From contig NC_132878.1 of the NCBI RefSeq assembly GCF_030463535.1, positions 98,152,540-98,216,539 of the forward strand: DNA of 64,000 nucleotides, read 5' to 3'. Made by a program: the position numbers and the translations under genes. The stretch is from Salminus brasiliensis (lineage: Eukaryota > Chordata > Actinopteri > Characiformes > Bryconidae). The notes under the pieces are model-generated. The model was given only the letters and a program-made list of their open reading frames with translations, was not told the origin of the DNA and did not search any database. Position 1 is the first letter of the stretch. Each line of letters starts with the position of its first letter. Positions 1-10,901 of the stretch are shown one piece after another.

Positions 1-480
1 AGCTAATAAGCATTTAGAAATGGTGCATAAAAGAATCCAGCTCCGTAGTCAATAGAAAGGCAGAGTGCAACCTTTATTTCTGTATAAAGTATACAAAATA
101 AGTGAAGACTAAGGCACTACATGTAATGCGTTAGCCTGAGACAGCCAGCACTCTCCCAAAGCAGTCTAAAAAGTGAGGCTCCTCTTGGGCCTTATATACT
201 GTCCTTATCTAGCTCTGGCTACCCCCACGCATATTTTTTTATCATAATATCTCACGATTGGGTCCGCTTATATTACTGTGGGAAGCCCCTTAACCCTGTC
301 ACTTTTGTATTCGCTTATGTCCTTCGTTCTTACGACTTTGTTTTTTAAAAGAGTGCTAACACCTGCAAGGCCATTTGTGCTGATGATCACACTACTGCAG
401 AATTTTGGGTTTTTTCCAATCAGTTTACCTCTGATTCACCCCAAGTAGGCTCTGCCTAGCCCCCCAAGGGCATTACACTA
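1..480. other. Non-coding, no recognisable gene
   Basis: No frame of useful length and no family motif were recognised. The sequence is ordinary AT-rich vertebrate intergenic DNA and could be an old repeat that I do not know. Confidence 0.5.
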
Positions 481-659
481 ATCTTGAGTACAGAAATGCT
501 GACTGTCTCAGGCATGGTCATTATAGCAGAATACACATATAAACATGTTAATGAGTACATAATGTATTCTTACACACAAATAATCCATCACTCTCTTCAA
601 AGAAAAGGAGAAGCTGAAGAGCTCAAGATCCAGTACAAGAAGGACATCAGAAGCATTAG

Positions 660-808
660 AAGCTTGAGGAGGAAGAGAAGCAGGAGGTGGAGATGCAGAA
701 GGTGGAGACGTTTGAGGTGGAGATGCAGGAGGTGGAGGATCTTAAGGTGGAAGATCTTGAGGTGGAGATGCAGGAGGTGGAGAAGCTTGAGGTGGAGATG
801 CATGAGGA
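660..808 (+). repeat. Purine-rich minisatellite
   Basis: Imperfect units built from GAGGTGGAGATGCAG and AGGTGGAGGATCTTAAG variants repeat about ten times. The unit is a multiple of three, so all frames stay open and give artificial Val-Glu-Met-Gln-rich or Arg-Trp-rich translations. No gene is inferred. Confidence 0.8.
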
Positions 809-965
809 GAAAGAATGTGGGTCAGTGAACTGTAGGGGGCACGAGAGCCAACACAACACTAGCTCTGGTAAAGTAAAGACAACCTGGCTCTTTACACTCA
901 GAACCAGGGTCCGTTTATGGTTCACGAGGGTCCGGATGGGTGTGAAATGCTAAAGATGTAGAAAC

Positions 966-986
966 GGGGGGGGGGGGGGGGGGGGG
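966..986 (+). repeat. Poly-G tract
   Basis: A run of about 21 consecutive G. It may be a replication-slippage product, and its length is likely to be uncertain in an assembly. Confidence 0.9.
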
Positions 987-1120
987 CCTCCAGGGCCCTA
1001 TTCTGAATTTTTAAAAGAATTTAGTAATTTTGACCCACACACTACTGTAATCATACCCTAGACCAAGCTTTAGGTCTGAGGTGCTGCTGTTATCGTTGAA
1101 ATGAGAGATTTTAACACTGA

Positions 1121-1958
1121 TTAAATTATTAAAACGAGCTGCCGACTAACTAGCAGACTGTGGGCTATGCTGCACGAAAGTAAGGCAGCACCCTCCTGCG
1201 TGGGGTGGACGCCATCCCTACCTAAAAAAACAGGCTTGCCCTCAAACTTTAACCAATTATCTATGAAGCCCACATGATTTTCGAAACACCACTTGGACAT
1301 CCAGCGGTTCAGCACTGTGAGGCGGCTGTAGGACTCAGCGCCGCGCCTCATTGGGATGGGACCAGAGCAAATTACGGCATCGGACATCGTCTGGGCCAGT
1401 TTAACCACCTCTTTAATATTATCCTTAGTAACTTCTGACTGCCGCAGACGAATATCATTGGCCCCTACATGAGTCACTATCCTCGAATATCTCCTGTTTG
1501 CTAAAGCCTTAGCTTTCCGGCTATGCCGCCGAGACGTTACCCATTCGCCCCACTGCGAGGGCTCTAACGCCGGAGTGTGTGTGTGTGTGTGGGGGGGGTG
1601 CTGGCTCTCCCTGAGGCAACGGGGGCTGCTACCAGTGACTCCTGCTCTCTATCCTTCAGTAACCCCATGATGCACACCTCTAACTGGTCCACCTTTTCCA
1701 CCAGAGAGCTACTAACTCACATTTAGAGCAAACACTACCATTATCACTAGCGGTGGAAAAAGGGTCTAGACTAAACATGCCACACTTCTCACACTCAAAA
1801 AGTCCAGCAACAGCCATAATAAAATACAAACTTACAGCTTTCAGCTGATTTAGGCACCGAAATAAACGTTGTTGTAGGGGTACTTCGCTTTTTGTTTTGT
1901 CTTTTTGATACTCTGCTTTTTGTTTTGTCTTTTTGATAAACCTGTGGACTGTAAACAC
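1121..1958 (-). pseudogene. Degraded LINE ORF1-like: CxxC zinc module and SGNH esterase-like domain
   Basis: Read on the minus strand. The proximal part (1958-1680) has a CEKCGMFS ... CSKCELV pair of CxxC motifs. The distal part (1477-1121) reads HVGANDIRLRQ, SGPIPMRRG and FLGRDGVHPTQEGAALLS. This matches the block order (GxND, then DxxHP) of the SGNH/GDSL esterase-like ORF1 in fish CR1/L2-type non-LTR retrotransposons. The two parts are separated by a TG tract and poly-G near 1575-1600 and are not in one frame, so this is a relic. A direct duplication of about 27 bp lies near 1885-1940. A host esterase is unlikely because of the breaks and the neighbouring LINEs. Confidence 0.6.
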
Positions 1959-2040
1959 GATCTAAAAGCAGTTACCACGAAAAGCGCTAGAAAGTGATAG
2001 AAAGCAGAAAGAACAAGCTAAACACGGAGACAGTGATTCC

Positions 2041-4300
2041 TCCAAGGACCGGGTCTGGAGTCAGGATTTCCCACAAGCGTTAGCGGCAGAGTTAACAGCT
2101 CTCTGGTGGAATGCGATGAATACTCTCTGGTGTCATGGAAGGTGGGATGTACCTTCATACTTGCGGGTAGTTGCAGCTAACTGTTCCTCGAGCTGCTCTT
2201 GGCCTATCTGACCACTCTATGGTCCATCTTCTCCCAACCTACAGACAGAAGCTCAAGTGGGCGAAGCCTGAGGTCAGTACTGTGAAGAGGTGGACCAGTG
2301 AGGCTAAAGAGAGGCTTCAAGACTGTATGGAGTTAACAGACTGGTGTGTGTTTGAGGACTCTACAAGCGGCCTGGATGAATACACTGATACAGTGACGTC
2401 CTACATCAGCTTCTGTGAGGATATCTGTGTTACGACCAGGACTCGCATTAGATATAATAATGACAAGCCCGGGTTTAACGCCAAACTGAAGCACCTGCGA
2501 CAGTCCAAGGAGAACGCATTTAGAAGTGGGGGCGGTGCGCTCTACAACAAGGCTAGGAACACACTGAACAGAGAGATCAGAGCTGCAAAGAAGAGCTACT
2601 CCACCAAGCTGAGCAGACTGATGTCCACTAACGAGCCTTCAGCCGTCTGGAAATGACACAACCTCTCAGGCTACAAATGACCACCCCACCAGACAATGGG
2701 GGGTCACCAGCTGGCTAACCTAAACACTCTCTACTGTAGGTTTGAAAAGCCCAGCACCACTCAACAACACAACACCACTTCACACCCTTCTGACTCTCAG
2801 CCACCCATACAGCCCCCCCTAAAGATCTGTGAAGCAGACGTGCACCGACTCTTCAAAAAACAAAGAGTGAGGAAGGCACCAGGCCCAGACGGAGTGTCAC
2901 CCTCCTGCCTGAGGAACTGTGCAGACCAGCTTGCTCCTGTCTTCACCAAGATCTTCAATAAATCACTGGAGCAGTGTGTCGCACCGCTTCACAATAATTC
3001 CCATCCCCAAAAAGCCAACCATCTCAGGACTGAATGACTACAGACCCGTCGCACTGACCTCTGTGGTCATGAAATCCTTCGACAGGCTGGTTCTCACCCA
3101 CCTGAAGGAGATCACTAACTCCCAACTAGACCCCCTGGAGTTCGCGTATCGGGCCTGTGGTCTGTGGACAATGCAGTGAACATGGGACTTCACCACATCC
3201 TCCAGCACCTCGACTGTCCAAGTACATATACAGAGTTCTGTTCTTGAACTTCAGCTCCGCCTTCAACACAATCATCCCCGGACATCTACATATCAAACTG
3301 ACCCACGTCAGTGTGCCAGCCTCCACCTGCCAGTGGATCACAAACTTCCTCACTGGCAGAGAGCAGCAGATGAGGCTGGGAAAAATCACCTCAGGAACCA
3401 GAACCATCAACACAGGAGCTCCACAAGGCTGTGTTCTCTCCCCGCTGCTCTTCTCACTCTACACAAATGAGTGTACCTCCACGGACCCCTCAGTCAAAAT
3501 CCTGAAGTTCGCAGATGATTTGACAGTCATTGGTGTCATCCGGGACAGTGACAATTCTGCTTACAGACGGGTTGTGGAGCAGGTGGTCCTCTGGAGCTAT
3601 CAGAACAACCTGGAGCTGAATACAGCCAAGACAGTGGAGATGAGAGTGGACTTCAGGAGAAGTCCTCCAACTCTTCCAGCACTCACCATCCTCAACAGTA
3701 CTGTAATGGCTGTGGACTCCTACAAGTTCCTGGGCACAATAATATCCAAGGACTTGAAAAGCGGGCCTGCAACATCAGCACCATCATCAAGAGAGCTCAG
3801 CAGAGGCTGTATTTCCTGCGTCAGCTGAGGAAGTTCAACCTGCCCAAAGAGCTGAAGGTGCAGTTCTACACCGCCACCATAGAATCTGTCCTCACCGCAT
3901 CCATCACAGTGTGGGGCAGCTCAGCCACCAAACACGACACCCACAGACTGCAGCACATCATCAGGTCTGCAGAGAAAACCATCAGTGTGAAGTTACCCTC
4001 CCTACCAGACCTGCACACGGCCAGAACCAGGAAGCGTGTAGAGAACATCGTCCGTGATCCGTCACACCCTGGACATCACCTGTTCCAGAATCTTCCCTCA
4101 GGTCGGCGTTTCAGCCAGTTGAGGATCAAGACCTCCAGACTACAGAGAAGCTTCTTCCCACACGCCATCACACTCATGAACAGCTGAACATTACAACACT
4201 ACATTCTGAATACAGTCTATACAAACATCCTATCCAGAGGTTCTCTCACTCTTCTTTCTCTGTACTGCACTTTTATTTATCTGATATTTATCTGATAATT
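2041..4300 (+). mobile_element. Degenerate non-LTR retrotransposon (CR1/L2-type), endonuclease end and reverse transcriptase
   Basis: Several frames together cover the ORF2 of a LINE. 2171-2656 is the endonuclease C-terminus and linker (LSDHSMVHL, then a basic helix). 2696-3037 holds the start of the RT domain (KAPGPDGVSP). 3157-3828 holds RT blocks [24 protein letters not shown] and the catalytic FADD. 3858-4187 is the C-terminal thumb and tail. An in-frame stop near 2656 and frame changes near 2985, 3175 and 3830 inactivate it. The endonuclease N-terminus is missing. A second, different LINE starts directly after its 3' end. Confidence 0.85.
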
Positions 4301-6876
4301 CATCAGGCGTTTCCTGATGGCGGAGCCCGGCGGAAGTGTCATCGCAAGCGGTGCGAGCGAAAGCGGAAGCGCGGTAAGAGAGCCGGGGTTCGCGCGAGGC
4401 TAAAGGCTAGCCCTAGCCGCCCGGCTATAGCGACAGTATTCCAGACAGCGTCATTCAGCTAGACGGGCTAGCCTCGTTCAGAGCGGATAGGAGCGCGGCT
4501 CTGTCCGGGAAGACCCGCGGAGGAGGCGTGTGTGTTTACATCAACACGGAATGGTGTAACAATGCTGTGACTGTCGCTAAGCACTGCTCTCCGCTGGTGG
4601 AGTTCATCATAGTCAAGTGCAGACCTTTTTATTTAGTACGGGAGTTCTCCGCCGTGCTGATAGCCGCCGTATACATACTGCCTAGCGCTAGCGCTAATGC
4701 TAAGGAGGCACTGTGGGAACTGCACGGGGGCATCAGCGATCTGCAGACCAAACATCCAGACGGACTGTTCATTGTCGCCGGAGATTTCAACCATGCAACC
4801 GGGCCGAGCCCCGCCCCCACCTCGCGTTCTCGGACCACATGTCTGTGTATCTGACTCCAGCTTACACACCCCTCATCAGACGCTCCAGACCAGTTCAGAA
4901 GCAGGTGAGAACCTGGCCGGCAGGAGCCATCTCTGCCCTTCAGGACTGTTTTGAGTGCACTGCATGGGACATGTTTAGGGAGGCTGCAACTGAAGGCAAC
5001 TCTGTTAACTTGGAGGAGTATACAGCATCAGTCACTGGCTACATCAGCAAGTGTATTGATGATGTCACTGTCTCCAAGACCATCACCACACGCCCAAACC
5101 AGAAGCTGTGGATGACTCCTGAGGTGCGTGTGCTACTGAGGACCCGCGACTCGGCCTTCAGAGTGGGTGACAAGGTGGCCCTGAGGAAAGCAAGAGCCAA
5201 ATTGTCACGAGCCATCCGAGAGGCAAAGCGCAAACAAGCCCAGAGAATCCACAGCCACTTCAAGGACACCGGTGACACGTGGCGCATGTGGCAGGGCATC
5301 CAGGAAATCACAAACTACAGGACAATGCCACCGTCCTGTGACAGTGATGCTTTCCTCCCTGATGCCCTGAATGACTTCTATGCACAGTTTGAGGCACAAA
5401 ACAACACGTCGGTGAGGAAGACCACGCCCAAGCCGGACGAGCAGGAGTTGAGCCTGACTGCAGTGGATGTAAGGAAAACTCTGTGCAGAGTCAACCCACG
5501 GAAAGCTACAGGACCAGACAGAGTGCTCAGAGAGTGTGCAGACCAGTTGACGGATGTTCTCACGGACATCTTCAATGTCTCCCTGTGCAGCTAAACTGTC
5601 TCAACGTGTCTCAAGACTATCACCATCTTCCCTGTGCCGAAGAAGTCCACAGTATCCTGCCTCAATGACTACCGTTCTGTTGCTCTCACGTCTATCATCA
5701 TGAAGTGCTTCAAGAGGCTAGTTATGAGGAACATCAAGACCCAACTGCTCTCTTCATTGGACCCCCTGCAGTTTGCGTCCCAAACGCTCCATGGATGATG
5801 CCACCACCACCACCCTTCATCTCTCCCTTACCCACCTGGAGAAGAAGGATACCTATGTCAGAATGCTGTTCATAGACTTCAGTTCAGCATTCAACACCAT
5901 CGTACCACAGAATCACACCAGGAAGTTAAGCTTGTTGGGCCTCAACACCTCCCTTTGCAACTGGATCCTGGACTTCCTGACGGGGAGGCCCCAGTTAGTC
6001 CGGTTCGGGGACAGCATCTCCAGCACCATCACACTGAACACTGGGGCATCCCAGGGCAGTGTACTGAGTCCTCTGCTGTTCACCCTGCTGACTCATGACT
6101 GTGCTGCGAAATACGGTTCTAACAGCATCATAAAGTTTGCGGATGATAGAACTGTGCTGGGTCTCATCAGCAAAAGCGACGAGTCAGCATACAGAGAGGA
6201 GGTGCAGCAGCTGACAGACTGGTGTACAGTCAACAACCTGTTGGAAATGGTTGTTGACCTCAGGAAAAAACAAGACACTACCACTCTCCGCTCAGCATCA
6301 ATGGGTCCTCGGTGGAGATCGTTAAGAGCACCAAGTTCCTTGTTGTCCACTTAGCGGAGAACCTTACATGGTCCCTGATCACCAGCTATACTTCCTCCGG
6401 AAGCTGAGAAAGGCCTGTCTCCCTCCACCCATCCTCACCCTCTTCTATAGAGGGACCATACATTTACACTGCCACCCACCCTTCACACAGACTGTTCTCC
6501 CTCCTACCACCAGGAAGAAGGTACCGCAGCATCCGGTCCAACACGACCTGACTCTGCAATAGCTTCTTCCCCCAAGCAATCAGATTTCTCAACTCCAGAG
6601 ACTGAACCCACACAATATGGGAAGCATTTTGCACTAATAACCTTACTACCTCACTGGACTCATCATTTATTGCACACTGCATAATTTGCACACTACCCCT
6701 AAATTATTTATTATTCTTTATCTGTGTTGTCTGTCTGCACTTGTATTGTGTTGCACTTGTGTTTTGTATGCACTGTGTCTATGTTGCACCATGGTCCTGT
6801 GTACTCTGTATGTGTACTCTGTATGTAGTGAAATGACAATAAAAGCCCACTTGACTTGACTTGACTTGACTTGATA
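4301..6876 (+). mobile_element. Degenerate non-LTR retrotransposon with CTTGA tail
   Basis: The 5' part (4330-4854) gives a basic leader, then endonuclease blocks GGVCVYIN and VAGDFNHA (APE-type). The endonuclease N-terminus has an internal deletion. 4713-5594 is the linker and RT start (RKATGPD). 5773-6354 holds RT blocks [24 protein letters not shown] and FADD. The frame changes at least four times. The 3' UTR ends in AATAAAAGCC followed by CTTGA repeated four times (about 6849-6874), a typical simple-repeat tail of a CR1/L2-like LINE. It sits head to tail with the LINE before it but belongs to a different subfamily. Confidence 0.85.
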
Positions 6877-6884
6877 TGATAATT

Positions 6885-7085
6885 TGGGAGGAGACTGAGG
6901 AGAGAGGAGAGGACACAGCATGAGTCCCACAGGGAGTCATAGGTTCCAGGGTAAAAGCCGAATCGCGCTGCAACATGACGCCAGTCCACACTACGTTATG
7001 TGGAGCTGATCCGGACAGAGGGAACATGTTGGAGGGAAGTCCTAAAGGGCAGAGTTTGCAAAGACTTGTCATCAGTTTAATTCTG
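6885..7085 (-). repeat. Dispersed repeat, about 200 bp, second copy near 31.6 kb
   Basis: The reverse complement closely matches 31560-31740, sharing blocks such as CGGATCAGCTCCACAT and GGGACTCATGC. Family unknown; it shows no tRNA promoter boxes and no coding. Confidence 0.6.
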
Positions 7086-7162
7086 TTCTCTATTCTTTAT
7101 CTGTCCATTTAAATCCCTCTCTTTCAGTTTATTGTAAAATCTGTTCATTCTTAATTTTTCAG

Positions 7163-7336
7163 ACTGGCTTCATGTAATCTTGGAGTAAAGACGTGTGAAG
7201 CTCTGGGATCAGTTTTAAAGCTGGAAAACTCCTCCCTGAAAGAGCTGGACCTCAGTAACAATGACCTGCAGGATTCAGGAGTGGAGCTGCTCTCTGCTGG
7301 ACTGAAGAGTTCACACTGTAAACTGCAGATTCTCAG
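7163..7336 (+). pseudogene. NLR copy 1, LRR exon 1
   Basis: A 174-bp exon between TTTTTCAG and GTCAGT. It encodes one leucine-rich repeat of the ribonuclease-inhibitor type ([19 protein letters not shown]). Phase and length equal those of the corresponding exons at 34919-35089 and 62040-62213. Splice sites and frame are intact, but the parent gene is truncated. Confidence 0.85.
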
Positions 7337-7799
7337 GTCAGTGTTTCTGTCAGTTCATTCTGAAATGATAAATGTGAAGATGTGAGATTTAGAGCTTTAC
7401 TAAGATGTTTTTATATCAATATACAAGATGAGGTTTCTAGTGAAGGTCAGAGTTCACTAACTGAACAAAGACCAACTCTCTAACGTCTGCAGTCATCTTT
7501 AGATTGTCTAGAAAGATTTCTGATGAGGTCTTTCTTCCTCATAAACACATTAATCAGAACCTTTGGACTCTACTGAACATTCACTGTGTGGTGATATGTA
7601 TGATTACTCACTCTGACCTCACAATACATTCTGAAATGAAAACTGTTTTTATAGTGATTAATGAACCCAGTCTGACCTAACAGCTCATCTGTGATCCAAT
7701 CAGAGGCTTTTTCTTAGTCTCCTTTAACTCATTATAATCTGCTCCTGAGTAGTGGGTGAGCTGCATGTCCATGTTGGTGATAGTAAAATAGATCAGCAT
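7337..7799 (+). other. Intron of NLR copy 1, no gene
   Basis: Matches the reverse complement of about 61640-62035 in copy 3, including a block around ACTGAACATTCACTGTGTG. It supports common descent of the two loci. No other feature was seen. Confidence 0.6.
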
Positions 7800-7970
7800 G
7801 TGGGCTTTCTGTTTCTGTTCTTGTGCCCCTGTCCCCTCCTGAGCTAGGCTCAGTGGTTTTTCCCGACCTTCTGTTGCCCTACCTGTGCTTATTAAAGTTT
7901 TGCATCGTCCATTCCCTGCAAGTGTTTACTGGTTTTTCACTGCCACGCCTGACCAGGCATGACACAGATC
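7800..7970 (+). repeat. LTR-like fragment
   Basis: Its end (TTAAAGTTTTGCATCGTCC, then TTTCACTGCCACGCCTGACC) resembles the end of the longer repeat at 35265-36073. It is probably a truncated LTR or related element. Confidence 0.45.
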
Positions 7971-7974
7971 AACA

Positions 7975-8290
7975 TAAAATCTTTGACACCATGCCTAATG
8001 CCAAGTGTCCTCTGGAATGATGGTACTCCAACCAAGAATTGTGGTATAGTTTGGAGAGTTGGGAATGGAGGTGGGTTGGTGATCATCCAACATCTTAACC
8101 TCACTGACACTTATCACTGAGTGCAATAAAATCCTCACAGCAATGCTCCACAATCTAGTAGAAAGCCTTCCTGTACAGTAGAGACAGTTACTCCAACAAA
8201 AGCAGGATAAACTATTTTAATACCCTTGATTTCAGAAGAGACAATAAATGAGCAGGTGTCCCAATACTTTTGTCCATATAGTGAATGTAA
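7975..8290 (-). mobile_element. MITE-like DNA transposon fragment
   Basis: It ends in CCCAATACTTTTGTCCATAT, the reverse complement of the terminus seen at 28480, 46005 and 60910. The body (GATCACCAACC, GGAGCATTGCTGTGAGG) is shared by all of these. No transposase is encoded. Confidence 0.6.
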
Positions 8291-8499
8291 AATAGCACAG
8301 GATGGTTTTCTACCAGAAGTGACGAGGCAAACAGTGATTTTTGTGTTTTAGCAACAATTTTTATGAATCAGCTGCAGGAGTGTATTTCTGCATGTGCTTC
8401 TAGAGGCAAATAGACTGAAAACTGAATTTACTGTTTTTACTGCTTAATATTGTAGTAATTATCAGCCAGATAATCACCAGCAACTGTATTTATTACTGC

Positions 8500-8530
<31 letters not shown>

Positions 8531-8582
8531 TAATAATAATCTCTCTGTTCAGTGGTGTGTGTGTGTGTGTGTGTGTGTGTTT
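8500..8582 (+). repeat. AAT microsatellite next to TG microsatellite
   Basis: AAT units (about 8501-8541) are followed within 15 bp by a TG tract (8554-8582). In copies 2 and 3 an LRR exon lies between the equivalents of these tracts. Confidence 0.85.
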
Positions 8583-8619
8583 GATTGTTTCTATGATCAC
8601 AATGAACACAAACTGCTCT

Positions 8620-9790
8620 CTGAATAAGAGGAGACAGAAAAGGTCGATTGTATAAATGATTTGGGGTCAGGAAAGTGGTCATCAACCATGACTCCTTTCA
8701 CATTCTTAGTTTTGCTGAGGAACAGTTTGATCTGATCAAAGGAGTAAGCAGCACAAGAACTCGGCTGACTTCCTAACTCTGACATGTCACTGTCAGACTC
8801 CTCCAAAGTACCAGAATCATCTCCAAGTGCTTCTCTGTGTTTTTCACCCCTGGGAGCTCCCTGTGTCCTCCCAGTTCTTTTCCCAGTCCTAGTCCTCTTC
8901 AGTTTTCTTTTTCCCGGCACCCTAAAGAGCGTTTATTCAGCTACGGCATCAGTATCCATACCCTCTCCCTCCACCAAACTAGCAGCAGCAGCTTCCTCAC
9001 CCTGACCAGCAGCAGCCACAGTTTCAGTAGGACCAGGGTTCAGAACTCTCCTGACTAACGGTGCTGTCCTCACCAACAGACTCAGCTACTGCACCCCCAC
9101 CTCAGCCTGCACCATCACCTCAGCCTGCACCTATCTAAAACAGTAGTCTCCTCTATGGCATCAGCCCTAGAAGCTAACATGCCCTCTCCCGCCCCACCAG
9201 ACTCAACCTCTCCTCTAGACCCCCAAGACAAGACAAACATATTTACCATTTGTGATGGACACAGATAGAATTTGGCTTTTATCCCATCCGTGCAGTGAAC
9301 ACACACACACACACACACACACAAATACACACCGGTGAAACACACACAGTGGACCGTGAGCACACACACACACAGAGCGGCGGGTAGCCATTGCTGCAGC
9401 GACAGGGGAGCAGAGAGGGTGAAGGGCCTTGCTAAAGGGCCCAACAGTGGCAGCTTGCCAAGCCTGGGTATCAAACCCACAACCTTGTCATAAAACACTT
9501 TTTTAAATGAATAAAATTCAGGTGTAAAACAGACTCACCATCCAACACCGAGCACCCCGCCTCCCCACAGCACCACACCACTTTAAAAGTCTCCAGATCA
9601 GACACACACTTATAATAATTAAACTCCATCAAAACCCTGGACTTTACCAGTCTAGAGAGGATCTGAACAGCGTCACAGTCAGCTTACCGCTCCACATGGT
9701 TCTTGTGGCTGATGTACACTGCCCGTTCAGCCTGACCAAGAGTAACATTAATCAGCTGGCACCAGGGGCAGCCATGCAATGAGTTAACGG
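8620..9790 (-). mobile_element. L1-Tx1-type LINE fragment, copy A (ORF1)
   Basis: Minus-strand frames give QAERAVYISHKN...SRLVKSRVLMEFNYYK (about 9770-9580) and, further on, an acidic/basic stretch ending in IKLFLSKTKNVKG and DHFPDPKSFIQ (8920-8650). These recur in copies at 26.2-27.7 and 58.9-59.2 kb. I assign it to the fish L1-Tx1 lineage because copy C continues into an L1-type endonuclease. A SINE interrupts it and stops are present. It lies antisense in the intron of NLR copy 1, as its counterparts do in copies 2 and 3. Confidence 0.65.
9241..9495 (-). mobile_element. tRNA-type SINE, 5'-truncated
   Basis: Contains GGGCCCAACAGTGGCAGCTTG and a degraded box B (reverse of TATCAAACCCACAAC), followed by CA-rich spacers. 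The same body is seen at 26621-26877, 45555-45720 and 51455-51737. It is nested in L1-Tx1 copy A at the same point as in copy B. Confidence 0.7.
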
Positions 9791-9795
9791 GACTC

Positions 9796-10660
9796 AGTGA
9801 GAGTGGACACAGTAAATACTTCCAGAAAGTGTCATTTATTAACACTATAAAAATGTACCCTCCACCACTCCATCACAGTAATGAAGCTTAAAGCAGCTTC
9901 ATCCTATTGGGTGTGTCTGTTTGTTTCATTGTAGCCTACATTGTCTTTATCCACCTAGACTACATAAACCTGCCCCAGACAAAGTAGCTCAGCCTTGGCC
10001 TAGCCTACTACATACCCCACGAACAGTAATAGTATAATAATGAAATTAGAAAGCTGCCGCTGACTGACTGGTTTTGTTGGTGAATGGTGGTTTTAAAAAG
10101 TGTTCTCACATTTAAGACTATTTAGTTCAGGATGGAAGACATAAAAGTACTGACCTAGGCTTCTTTCCTCATCCAGTCTGTGTCTTCTACACAGTGTCTT
10201 ATAAATAGCCGCTAGTGGTGAGGACGTTATTCCCTCATTTCACCTGCGTTTACGATACAAACTAACTCGGCCACAGAACATCAGCCAAAATGATTTTATT
10301 ACTTTTTATCATTTGATCAGATTCACCAAGGAGTAAATCTGCTTTAGCTCCTCATTACATAGCCCAAGTGTCCTGAAAGCAGTCCAGCTTACCGCAGGTT
10401 CTACCACATGTTCCTGTCCACTGTGAATGCCACTGCCAGAACCACCATCGCCACCAGGTTGAACTTCTGCAGACTTCGAAGGGTCAGGAAGGCTCTCATA
10501 CAGCCCAGTAGCACTGACCCAGAGCACCTCAAGTACATCCTGACCAAAACCGACCAAATTATTTTTATTATTATTTATTATTTTAATAGCAGTAACAGTA
10601 GTTTTCATTCTGTTACTCTCAACAACTGTAATGTACAATTTATTAAATGAAGCCAATTAA
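9796..10660 (+). other. Intron of NLR copy 1, no gene
   Basis: Largely matches the reverse complement of 25800-26270 (copy 2) and 58510-58850 (copy 3). No exon or extra repeat was recognised. Confidence 0.6.
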
Positions 10661-10667
10661 ACTGAAC

Positions 10668-10705
10668 TGAGAGAGAGAGAGAGAGAGAGATACTGTCCTG
10701 ATCTG

Positions 10706-10748
<43 letters not shown>

Positions 10749-10804
10749 TTAGAGTGAAACATGGAGGGACGATCAGAATCAAACCTGGACTAAAGAAATG
10801 TAAG

Positions 10805-10858
<54 letters not shown>

Positions 10859-10860
10859 AT
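10668..10860 (+). repeat. GA, TG and CA microsatellites around the 47-bp NLR exon
   Basis: A GA tract (10670-10690) and TG tracts (10704-10747) precede the exon and a CA tract (10806-10855) follows it. The first TG tract ends in the acceptor itself (TGTTTAG). Such tracts flank the same exon in every copy. Confidence 0.9.
10753..10799 (+). pseudogene. NLR copy 1, 47-bp linker exon
   Basis: Lies between TTTAG and GTAAGT and encodes VKHGGTIRIKPGLKK, the short hinge that joins LRRs to the PRY domain in fish NLR-B30.2 genes. The same 47-bp exon is found at 25655-25701 and 22943-22989. Confidence 0.8.
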
Positions 10861-10901
10861 CAGTGCAGTGTTCCTCCTCTAATGTCTCTTCTTGTGTTCA
10901 A

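Noticed and set aside
484-953. Open frames rich in Arg/Trp or Val/Glu
   Set aside because: They follow a purine-rich minisatellite and are open on both strands; no domain.
8437-8685. Frame with poly-Tyr and Thr/His repeats
   Set aside because: Translation of AAT and TG microsatellites in an intron.
8597-9058. Acidic/basic protein (KRKLKRTRTGKR...) as a host nuclear protein
   Set aside because: Same sequence recurs at 27 and 59 kb, where it leads into an L1-type endonuclease; it is LINE ORF1.
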